Assembly: GCA_031216915.1 (NCBI GenBank) | Contig: CM062297.1 | Coordinates: forward strand, 368,231,704-368,295,703 | Length of the DNA: 64,000 bases | Origin: Pictodentalium vernedei | Lineage: Eukaryota; Mollusca; Scaphopoda; Dentaliida; Dentaliidae | Direction of reading: 5' to 3' | Part shown: positions 46,396 through 54,836 of the stretch, in pieces | How positions within the stretch are numbered: the first letter of the stretch is position 1 | Layout of the letters: each line of letters begins with the position of its first letter | The notes under the pieces: generated by a model | The model's input: only the letters and a program-made list of their open reading frames with translations | Told to the model about the DNA's origin: nothing | Databases searched by the model: none | Translations under genes and position numbers: made by a program

Positions 46396-46637
46396 CGCTT
46401 TACCCTATGCATCGCCCGCATCCGCCCGCGTAATATGCAAATTCAGCAGTTGAAAAAAATATTATTTTTCAAAAACATTCAACAAAACCATATCATGTGA
46501 CCCCTCGTTGGAACGAGCTCGTCGAGCTCGTTCCAACGAGGGGTCACATGATATGGTTTTGTTGATGTTTTTTTTTTAATTTGAAAAAACGATATTTAAA
46601 ATAATAAATTTTGATATCGTCTGCATTTGGTAAAGGG
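46396..46637 (+). mobile_element. Palindromic piggyBac-type MITE, variant copy P5
   Basis: Right end ttggtaaaggg with TTAA at 46638-46641; the left flank is decayed to TCAA. The central hairpin is perfect over about 90 bp: caacaaaaccatatcatgtg, then gacccctcgttggaacgagc, a cgtcg centre, and back. Confidence 0.8.
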
Positions 46638-46641
46638 TTAA

Positions 46642-47918
46642 CTATAGTTCAAAAAGTTATCCATCAACAGGAGGTTCCAAGGGATCTGAAACACTCGCGT
46701 GACTGCTTCACGAAGAGCTTCAAATATTTTTCAAAATAATTAATTAATTGCCTATTAATTTTTTATTTATTTTATGTTTCCCCATTACCAATCATGTTAT
46801 CATGGGGATAGGTTGTGGGTTTAAGGGATGATTGTCTGGGCGATGCAAAGATTGGGGCTGGCACCCTTCCAAATGTTCCAAGTGGCTACATACAAACTTG
46901 GGAAGTGTGAAGAATCATTGTTAAGATGCGATATACAATGTATCAAAAGGAAACTAATTTATATCAGTCGTTTGCAAGAAACCGTTTTTGACTGCCGTGG
47001 TAATTGCCTACAATTGAAATGTCTGCGTATCCATTACCCCCAACAACACTGATTACACCCTCAAACATAACGCCCGAATGATTTGAAGAAACGTGTCAGT
47101 CAACTTTACAAATGCATGTATGCCAACATCGCACATGGGAGCATTTAGAAAAGTGGTTGGATACAAGAATGTTTGTAAAATCTTCTCCATTACCAGCAGT
47201 GTAGAAATCTGAAGCCCCAACCTCCATGCACCACATCATAGGCCGCCAGGGGGTTAATTTAAATATGCATGCGCACTGAGCTTGTGCATAATCTTTTATC
47301 GCTACCAGACTCGTTTTCGGGGACGTATAGCTACGAGTTGCGATTGCTCGACGAGTAGCTTTTGCTCCCACAAAAAGTCGCGTTAAGAGAGGTAAAATAG
47401 TAAATTACCCACTATTTGATAAAGAGAATTCCAAATTCGTTTCGATTTGATACGGAATTTCTTAACCTTGTTCACTAAAATCGATCTGAGACTCGATAGA
47501 CATCGGCTCACGTCGATTTTAATAAACGAGGTTCTGACACATTTCATAACAAATTGTGATTCATTAGAGATCCTCGGTATCTTTAGCTATTCGTTATTCA
47601 GAAGGTGCAGAAGTTGGGCGGAGATGGGGGCACGTACAACCTCAGTTGTTTTTAACGGACATGGTTCATGATTAGACAATGAGTTTAACAATTTGAAAAA
47701 AATGCTGTTGTGTCTGTATATAAAGGTATTACCAAAATGCACTGTATGCAAGTGAAAACAAATTTAAAATCCCAGGGTATCCCGCCTTCGGATGGATTCG
47801 TCTTTTTTTTTTTACTTCAACCATCTTCCAACCCAAAGGCTAGTCTTCGGGTCGGAACATGGCTGAAGGGGAGGGAATATACCGAAGTATGACGACCGCT
47901 GCATGTACATCAGACATT
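46642..47918. other. No recognisable feature
   Basis: No supported gene. The short hairpin repeat related to 25826 lies at 47808-47862. Confidence 0.4.
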
Positions 47919-47960
47919 TTATTTAGGTTTAACAACCAGTGTTACCTCGTGTCGGAACAT
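47919..47960 (-). mobile_element. Short SINE tail fragment
   Basis: ttttatttaggtttaacaac, then cagtgttacctcgtgtcgg: the tail end of a separate SINE copy next to the full-length one. Confidence 0.5.
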
Positions 47961-47984
47961 CAGAAAGAGAGACTAAGGGCATTT

Positions 47985-47990
47985 GCACAT

Positions 47991-48061
<71 letters not shown>

Positions 48062-48413
48062 TTGGGTTTAACGACACTTTTGACAGACAGGGCCACCTCG
48101 TGCCCGTGTCGTACAGCTTGACGAGAGGAGGAAGCCGGAGTACGCGGGGAAAACCACCGAGCAGCGACAAGCAGCTGCCAGACTCCCCCAAGTACTAACT
48201 CCATACAAGCAGGATCAGCATTGGTTGAAGACAAGTGCACCAGCGACATGCAGTACGCCTTAGTACACAGCGCCGACGCCCCCCAACGTGGGAAAATCGG
48301 GATTAAGTGCCTTGTCAAAGGACACAAAGCAATTTCCCCTGACACGGGTCGAACCGTAGAGCTTTCAGTTTGAAGACCAGTGCTGTAACGACTGAGCCGC
48401 CGCGCTCCCACAT
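47985..48413 (-). mobile_element. Full-length tRNA-headed SINE with expanded tail
   Basis: (TTTA)n at 47988-48062, then acgacacttttgacagacag, a gaggaagccggagtacgcgg block, ccaagtactaactccataca, a gcaccagcgacatgcagta block and aatcgggattaagtgccttg. On the minus strand the head reads gggagcgcggcggctcagtc, with B-box-like ggttcgacccgtg. Some of the mirrored tRNA-like residues are changed, so a functional tRNA is excluded. Confidence 0.85.
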
Positions 48414-49340
48414 TTCATAAATTCGAATATCATCTAATGACATCACTGGTATGGCACGAAGGTCTTCAGGCGGATTGAAGACATGACATATTTAATGGCG
48501 ACCCAACACACAATCTTTAACACCTTGCTGTACCACCGCCAAGGTCAGAAAATTAAGTCAATGGCCCATTTTTTAAAAATGTTATCCATCCTAGATCCAG
48601 ACTTTCACTAAGCTTCGGCAGCCTCCACAGCTGTCATGTTGCGATTCTCAAAGTAGAATTGAGAGACTAGAGTCTTGCTAAATTTGAAGAGTCATCTTTT
48701 TTGAACAGTGATTGGTGTTGAGTAGAGTCAATTAAACGCAGTTTATTCTTTTTAGCATAGCTGTATCGTGAACGTCAAATATGTTTTAATCTTTCCAACG
48801 TTCTTATTACACAGATACAGAGCACTGGTGCAAACCTGATAATTTCCCCATCATCAGTGTACAGTCATCCCTTGCTTCATTTTACAACAATATATCTCTT
48901 GTGGTATTTCGTATATCTTTCAAAAATGGCAATAAATCTGCAATTAAACAGAAAAAAGAGCAATGTAAGAGTAATTCCTTCTAATTCTCGAAGCATGGCA
49001 CACGACTACCATTTTCAAATTCACTATACTTTCAACTACTTTTTCTTTGGTACGTGTGTTTATATGAATGTTTTGTGGGTTTTTCTTTTGTTTTAAATTC
49101 GTTTTAGTTTGGGAGTTTTCTTTTGGGGGAGTTTTATTGTTTGGGGAGGGTTTTTGTGTGCGTGTGTTTGATTTCATTGTTATTTGGTTTCTTTTTCTTG
49201 TGTTTTTTTTTTTGTATTTTGAGATTTTTTTTGGACGGGTGTGGAGGACGTGTTTTTCTTTAGTAATATCAATTTCCATAATATGTTCATGATTTACGCG
49301 AATAATTAGAATAGGCGGTTGATGTGCGTTAGGCCTGATT
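48414..49340. other. No recognisable feature; T/G-rich tract
   Basis: 49060-49240 is strongly T/G-rich on the + strand (tttgggggag, ggtttttgtgtg). Nothing else is supported. Confidence 0.45.
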
Positions 49341-49530
49341 TAGTTGACGGATTTTTGACGCGTCGAATCTAATACCAGCGTAAAAAAATGAATTAAATTT
49401 GTCGGAGATTCGTCGACTATTTCAATTAGGTGCGAATAAGACGCATCACCGACGAATCTCCGTCGGTCATGCGTCTGAAATACGTGTTTGAAATAGTCGA
49501 CGGATTTTTGACGCGTCGAATCTTATACAA
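49341..49530. repeat. Duplicated CpG motif with hairpin
   Basis: gacggatttttgacgcgtcg occurs at 49346 and again at 49499. Between them, agacgcatcaccgacg is mirrored by cgtcggtcatgcgtct (49439-49476), and gtcgactatttcaa by ttgaaatagtcgac. Together they form a nested inverted structure. Confidence 0.55.
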
Positions 49531-49999
49531 AGTATGGAAACAAACGAGCGCTACCGATCAGTCGAATGCAAATCATATGGTAATAAGGAAAGCACATGTC
49601 AGTCGCGGGAAATACCCATCTTACGTCATTTCAGTGTTGGCTGATCGAAGGCTTGATTCGAGATTTTTCAAAATGACTGATGCATTGGTGAGAACGAAAA
49701 TCAATTTATCAAAATGACTGAATAAGAAGTTGATAGGTGGGTGCGAAAATCAGTTTTAAACAAACAGCATCAGTCTTGTCTACAAACTACGTTGATAGTT
49801 TCAACTTTCGACGTTCGTGGTATTGTTGTTGCTACGGGCAACGGAAGTTGGCAAAATATTATCGTTCAGAAAAGTCTAGCCTTTCTCACTCTCTTTCTCT
49901 GGCTTTGGTGTGTTCCCGTCTCATGGGTGATTTTTTAAACCGGATTCACAAAATTTGATTCCGGCACTCGGCTTGCTGAAGCTCACATGGAATTAGTTA

Positions 50000-50092
50000 T
50001 TTGTTTATTGGAGTTATTCGACAGTTTCAATTGTAAGTGTCATGTCGTGTCAGGTAGGTTTACGTGTGTGGGCGTTTTCAGGTGGGGGATGA
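50000..50092 (-). mobile_element. Diverged SINE tail fragment
   Basis: tttgtttattggagttattc, gtgtcatgtcgtgtc and a ttacgtgtgtgggcg block follow the SINE's reverse complement loosely. Confidence 0.4.
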
Positions 50093-51190
50093 GGGCTAAA
50101 CAGGTAATCGCACGGACAAATATGCTATTGACAAGGATGTTATTGCTGAACATAAACCAAAAGACGTTAATTTTATGTTTTTCTGTGGGAGATGGGGTAT
50201 TCCTCAGAGCTCAGCCTTTCCACCGGTCTTTAGACGGCTAATCAAAGCATGAACATTAATTCTGTAGCCTCCAATTTCCCATAGTGCCCTGAGTCTCAAT
50301 AAGCTGAATCCATAATTGTGATTTCTTCAGGGATGTGTTTTTCTTTCAGTCAGAACATCTTTGTGGAGATTTCTACGTACAAGTAGAACTCATGCCACAA
50401 AACTATTTCAGTCAATCCAGGGAAGGTGGGTGGAGGGGTGGGGGGTAAACAGGATGCATCCCTTTGCTCGAGTAGGATCATGAAAGGTATATTGAGTCCG
50501 TTTGTGTCCTTAATTAGTTAATGAGTTGTGAAAGGCTACATTAATTAGGCCACATCACCTCCAAATAGAATCCGAATAAATTATGAAATTACATGTACAT
50601 ATTATTAAATTGTCCATTGTATTGGGACAGTCTCGTAAAACATCTCATCAAAAATGATAATGAGCAATATTGAAGAGATGTTTTATAAAATTATAAAATA
50701 TTGTTACCGATTGCTTGCAACAACATGGCAAAATAGCAACCAACAGGTGAACTATTTAGTTCAGCACCATTTCAGTCTTGAGGACGATGATTTCCCGTAT
50801 GGTTGTAAGCACAACGCACGTGGGTACACTCTAAAGTGCACCTCAAATATTGTCCGAAGCATGTGAAGTTTCAAATGAATTTGAAAAAAATAACCACGGA
50901 AGATATAAATTATGAAAGACGTACAAACCATCCCTGTTTTGATATTTTGTTTGGAGAATTGACGTGATATAAAAGTGAAACTGTGTTCAACAGAAGGCTG
51001 AAATATTTGGAAATCCAGATGATAATTTTACTTTCCCTGCTATTCACGTGTACATTTGCTATTACGCACCCCCTCCCATCCAAACATTTTACAAGTATAA
51101 ATATCTAGATTTTAAAATTTCTTGTCTGATATTCCCTATATCAGGCATATGAATTTGAATTTTGTTTGGGGGAGGGGGGGGGGCAGGGGT
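50093..51190. other. No recognisable feature
   Basis: AT-rich; short ORFs only. A G run lies at 51166-51184. Confidence 0.4.
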
Positions 51191-51194
51191 GGAG

Positions 51195-51396
51195 GTTCCA
51201 CTGGATCAGGGTTGCAGTGTGCTGAGGCGTATACCACGTCGATGGTGCACACGCCTTCAACCATTGCTAACCCTACTTGTGCCGAGTTAGTAGCTCTGAT
51301 AGTTACTTGCTCCGATCAGCGTTTCCCCGGGTTTTCCGAACTCACCCGTAAAATTGTCCGACATTGGCCTTCGAAAGTGTCGGGCGTCCCAGAAAA

Positions 51397-51463
<67 letters not shown>

Positions 51464-51476
51464 AATAAAATAAATG
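51195..51476 (+). mobile_element. SINE body with (TAAA)n tail, head missing
   Basis: tgctgaggcgtataccacgtc, then ttcaaccattgctaacccta, ggttttccgaactcacccg and a ttgtccgacattggccttcg block, with the tail (AAAT)n at 51393-51476. The tRNA-like head is truncated or replaced by G-rich sequence. Confidence 0.8.
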
Positions 51477-51599
51477 TCGCGCCATGGTGCAAAAACAAAA
51501 TGACCGAAGGAACCAAAAGTATGCCGGTCGACCACGATTGGCTGATCAATTAGATTCGACGCGACGGTGATGCGTCAGTAGGACATGTACCCGATCGTA

Positions 51600-52125
51600 C
51601 CCGGTTGGAGGGACCCCGGCGGGGACCCCGGAAGTGACGTCAAGTCACATGACCTGGTGGTGCCATGTTTGGTTGTCATGGTAACCCGCGTGAGCGGCCA
51701 TCTTGTGATGTCATCTCCATAGTGATACGTGGTGTGAGTGCGCATGCGCAGCACGTGTTGTAAGGGTGATACGTGTTTCCGTCGTCCATTTTGTATACTG
51801 GAGGCCGCCATCTAGGTTTCTATGGTAGCACGCGATCACTAGGTGACCGAAAACCTTCTAACAAGACATGGGTATATTCGGAGGGTATGTTCCTTTGTAG
51901 AAGAGTAATTTTCCGATTCGTAGAATTACCCAAATAAACCCGACAAGTTTTACTATTTCGAATTCTTTCGGAATTCTCTGCTTTTCTCTATATATTCAAT
52001 AGTTTTCGTCTATCTGGCCATGTTCCTTTCTCCTGGAGTATACTCAGTAGCGTAGAAAAGCCTATCAACTGGAACAGTTTTACTTATTATTACTATATTT
52101 AGGTTTTCTGGTCTATTCTTGTTAG
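51600..52125. repeat. Dispersed CpG-containing repeat, copy 3, target of the LTR element
   Basis: Matches 11470-11640 (cacatgacctggtggtgcca, gtgatacgtggtgtgagtg) and 12600-13110 (ctggaggccgccatct, tcctggagtatactcagtag). Its ttctggtctattcttg end is interrupted by the LTR starting at 52126. Confidence 0.6.
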
Positions 52126-53509
52126 TGTGCTGTTTTTTGATAAATGGAGTCGGGGGTTTGTCGTCCAACAGGGGTTAATTCCATATTACTTATTTGCTCT
52201 CTCTGTGGTGGTTGTCTCCACCAGTGATTAGAGTGTCAGGTAGCACGAGATCTAGTAACGGTTGATTGAATTGTTGTCAAGTTTCACTGAGGGAAATGCA
52301 CACACCAGCGATTTCCTGAATCGATACAAGATTTCAGAGGTTGCATGATTTTTTCGTGTTGTGTATGAATTGAAGTGGGTGATCTGGACCGTCGAAAAAG
52401 TCAGTTCGAGATAGGATTTCACTGGGGTAGGTTGTTTAGCTTTTCTCTGGAAGGTTTGGGAAGAGCCGGCTGGTCATGAGTTTAAATAGTAATTCCTTGG
52501 AGTTCCGGAATGAGAAACTAAACACCGAATTCTCTGTGCCATTGGTGAGACTGGGATAGTTATTTAGGAATTTATTTGGTATTCTTTTTTCTCCGTTTGT
52601 CGGATCAATGGAATCAGAGTTAAGTAAGTTTTAGAGTAGTTTTTTTTCTCTGGAACTCCGGGAATATTTTTTTTGAAGAATTTCGCCTTCGACAAACTTT
52701 TGTCGAGTGTGAGTTCTTCTTGTTGGGTAGTCACCGAGTGTGCGGGGTGTCAGAGATGGCAGCGCGGAGGTGACTCCTTAGTTATATGTGGAAGACTTCA
52801 CACTCGACGAACTTTGGTTCTTCGAGGGTGAAAGCTTCTTACCTGTGTAGTCCTGACCATTACTATTGGGAGATGACATCTATGGAGGAATGTAGGTGAT
52901 TCCTCATTTATATTTGGAAGACTTCACACTCGACGAACTCTGGTTCTTCGAGGGTGGAAGCTTCTTATGACAGTTCCCCTTGGTCATTGGTACGTCCTCT
53001 ATGGGAGAATAGTAGTCTCCTAATATTATATTAGAAAATCTGGGTGGCCTGGACATAATAAAAAGGGCCTTGTTTATCGGATTCTTGATATTTTTTTTTC
53101 TCTAGCCTCCGAATTTCAGCCCAATTTAAGATAGTGAAACAAACGCTTTTTGGATATGTAATAATGTTTAATTTCATTCAATAAATTATACCATAACATT
53201 TCTTAGTGTTGAATTATTGTTACCTTGCTACATCTTGATGGTTTGTAGTTTTTAATTTCAGTCTAAAGGTGGGTCATCTACCCGAGAACTTTATGTGGGG
53301 CTCCGACCTACCCATTATAACTGCGATCCCTTTTCCTTATTTTAAAGCCCGGTCGGAAACGCAAATGTTAAATATCTCTTATAAAATAGTTCGACCATCT
53401 GGGGTGATGTGGTTTTAGAAACCGCACCGCCTCGGCTGATCGAACTGTTTTTGGGAGGGAGAAATTGAATCTAGACTCGTGTTGGGTTGGGGATAGTGGA
53501 TTCGTCACA
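52126..53509 (+). repeat. 5' LTR
   Basis: Starts TGTGCTG and probably ends ...GTCACA at 53509, just before the primer-binding site. The preceding tag is shared by chance or is part of the end. A 126-bp subrepeat begins at 52772 (gactccttagttatatgtgg) and recurs at 52898 and about 53015. AATAAA signals occur near 53179. The right boundary is inferred from the PBS, since the 3' LTR is incomplete here. Confidence 0.8.
52772..53040 (+). repeat. 126-bp tandem subrepeats in the 5' LTR
   Basis: Each unit holds gaagacttcacactcgacga, then ggttcttcgagggtg and gcttctta. Two full units and a shortened third are present. Unit tails differ from those in the 3' LTR. Confidence 0.8.
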
Positions 53510-53514
53510 GTTAT

Positions 53515-53532
53515 TGGCGTCGCCGACAGGAT
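53515..53532 (+). promoter_or_regulatory. Primer-binding site (candidate)
   Basis: tggcgtcgccgacaggat follows the LTR end after about five bases. TGG is the expected complement of a tRNA CCA end, and the sequence resembles the tRNA-Arg/Ser-type primer sites of some gypsy elements. The exact tRNA was not determined. Confidence 0.65.
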
Positions 53533-53572
53533 ATTTTATGATACCATAAGACTGATGTATAGAAATTTAATA

Positions 53573-53580
53573 CAGGTAAA
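53573..53580 (+). promoter_or_regulatory. Splice-donor-like site in the leader
   Basis: CAG followed by GTAAAT, with the junction after 53575, between the primer-binding site and the gag ATG. This is where retroviruses carry their major donor. Paired with the acceptor at 61638 it would remove gag, pol and the minisatellite. Confidence 0.45.
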
Positions 53581-53606
53581 TTGTTTAGTATTGGTTCAAA
53601 TTTAAT

Positions 53607-54827
53607 ATGGCTACGGGAATTTCGGAAGGGCTGGATGAATACTTGGGGGCATCTAAAAAGTTAACTGATTTGGCTACAAATCCAGATATTAGCACACCAA
53701 GGAGATACCCCATGGCTGAGGCTCTAGATTTTTTTCAAGAAACACCAGAGGCCACTCCTACGTCTTTTAATGAAAATGTAGAAATTCAAGTGAGTGAAAT
53801 TCCAAAACATAATGGTTTGGACAATGGAATTCATAAACAGGTAGGAAGTTCTGCGCGTGAATTTTGTAGAAGAAGAGCTTCGGGTGCCATTCCTAAGAAA
53901 GTTAAAACTCCTCTTGCGAGGGTCAGCTATCAAGATAAGGGTGATCGGGCGTTAGTGGCACCGGGTGCGGACCTTCCTGCTCTTAAGGAACGTCCATCCA
54001 AAAGTGGTGAACAATATAACGGGCCCAGAAAACCGGTGGTTACACCAGAAACATTTAATGGGTCCACCAATGTGGTTGATTGGGTGACGCATTTTGAAAA
54101 ATGTGTAGAAATCAATGAATGGTCAGAGGTGGTGGCTTGTAGATTTTTGGTAGTTTCATTAAGAGGGGCCGCATTGCAATTTTACGAAGATCTAGATAGT
54201 AATGATAAGATTGGCCTAAAACAAATATTAAAAAGTTTGATAGATCGATTTGATCCCTTTAGAGGTACGGCAAGTTATAGGTCACAATTGCGTTCAAGAA
54301 GGCGAACCGCTCGAGAAACACTCCCCGAGCTGGCTAGTAGTATACGTAGATTGGTAAAGAAAGCTTACCCTTCAGCCCCATCCATTTTAAGGGACGATTT
54401 GGCAAAAGAAGCTTTTGTTGAAGCCATAACGGATAAAGACGTTCGGATGCAGGTGTTGCGTGGAAAACCCGAGACGTTGGATGCCGCGGTTCGTTTGGCA
54501 TTAGAGGAAGAATCATATAGGAGAGTGGAAGTTGCTTCCACTGTCCAACCTTCTGACAACGAAGCTGTTAATTCCGAGCAATTGGAATTATTAACTCAGA
54601 CGCTGACTGATCTGCGGTTTCAGATTGATGATTTGCGCAAAGAACAAAGGGAAATGAGACGCGAATTTTTAGAACAATTGGGGAAGGAGGATGGAATTGA
54701 CAAAATAGCGGAAATACAAAATACTCGGGAAGATTTTTCTCGTGGACGTGGTCGAGGAAATGTTCGTCGGAATTATGGGGGTCGAAGAGGTGGAAGGTGG
54801 AATAATAGGCAAGGTTTAAAAGAATAA
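53607..54827 (+). CDS. gag: Gag polyprotein
   Basis: A 406-residue structural protein that should assemble the cytoplasmic virus-like particle and package the RNA. Residues 1-140 are Pro/Ser/Lys-rich linker with no known domain. Residues 145-310 match the Ty3-type capsid region: PETFNGSTNVVDWVTHFEKC, then FLVVSLRGAALQFYEDL, a long Arg-rich helix segment and ALEEESYRRV. Residues 322-360 look like a coiled coil (LELLTQTLTDLRFQIDDLRK). The tail (379-400) is RGRGRG, RRNYGGRRGGR, a basic RG-rich nucleic-acid-binding segment. The CCHC zinc knuckle usual in this family is absent. The ATG at 53607 is the first after the leader donor. The frame ends with UAA at 54825. A slippery TTTAAAA sits in the correct phase at 54815-54821. 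Pol follows in the same frame, so its expression must involve recoding or reinitiation. Confidence 0.9.
   Translation: MATGISEGLDEYLGASKKLTDLATNPDISTPRRYPMAEALDFFQETPEATPTSFNENVEIQVSEIPKHNGLDNGIHKQVGSSAREFCRRRASGAIPKKVKTPLARVSYQDKGDRALVAPGADLPALKERPSKSGEQYNGPRKPVVTPETFNGSTNVVDWVTHFEKCVEINEWSEVVACRFLVVSLRGAALQFYEDLDSNDKIGLKQILKSLIDRFDPFRGTASYRSQLRSRRRTARETLPELASSIRRLVKKAYPSAPSILRDDLAKEAFVEAITDKDVRMQVLRGKPETLDAAVRLALEEESYRRVEVASTVQPSDNEAVNSEQLELLTQTLTDLRFQIDDLRKEQREMRREFLEQLGKEDGIDKIAEIQNTREDFSRGRGRGNVRRNYGGRRGGRWNNRQGLKE
54815..54827 (+). promoter_or_regulatory. Candidate recoding site at the gag stop
   Basis: T TTA AAA (54815-54821) is a canonical -1 slippery heptamer in the gag phase, six bases before the UAA stop. 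The stop is followed by G-rich gagctggggttgggg. Pol is open in frame 0 right after the stop. The -1 frame stays open only to a TGA at 54920 and overlaps an 8-T tract (54895-54902). Stop readthrough in frame, or -1 slippage with the frame restored at the T tract, are both possible. Confidence 0.4.
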
Positions 54828-54836
54828 GAGCTGGGG

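Noticed and set aside
47983..48198. ORF with repeated LFIY peptide, and its counterparts at 51.3-51.5 kb
   Set aside because: Translation of the (TTTA)n tails of SINEs.
48335..48413. A tRNA gene on the minus strand
   Set aside because: The box-like sequences are the head of a SINE that continues into the SINE body and tail; the cloverleaf is not maintained and other copies show the same context.
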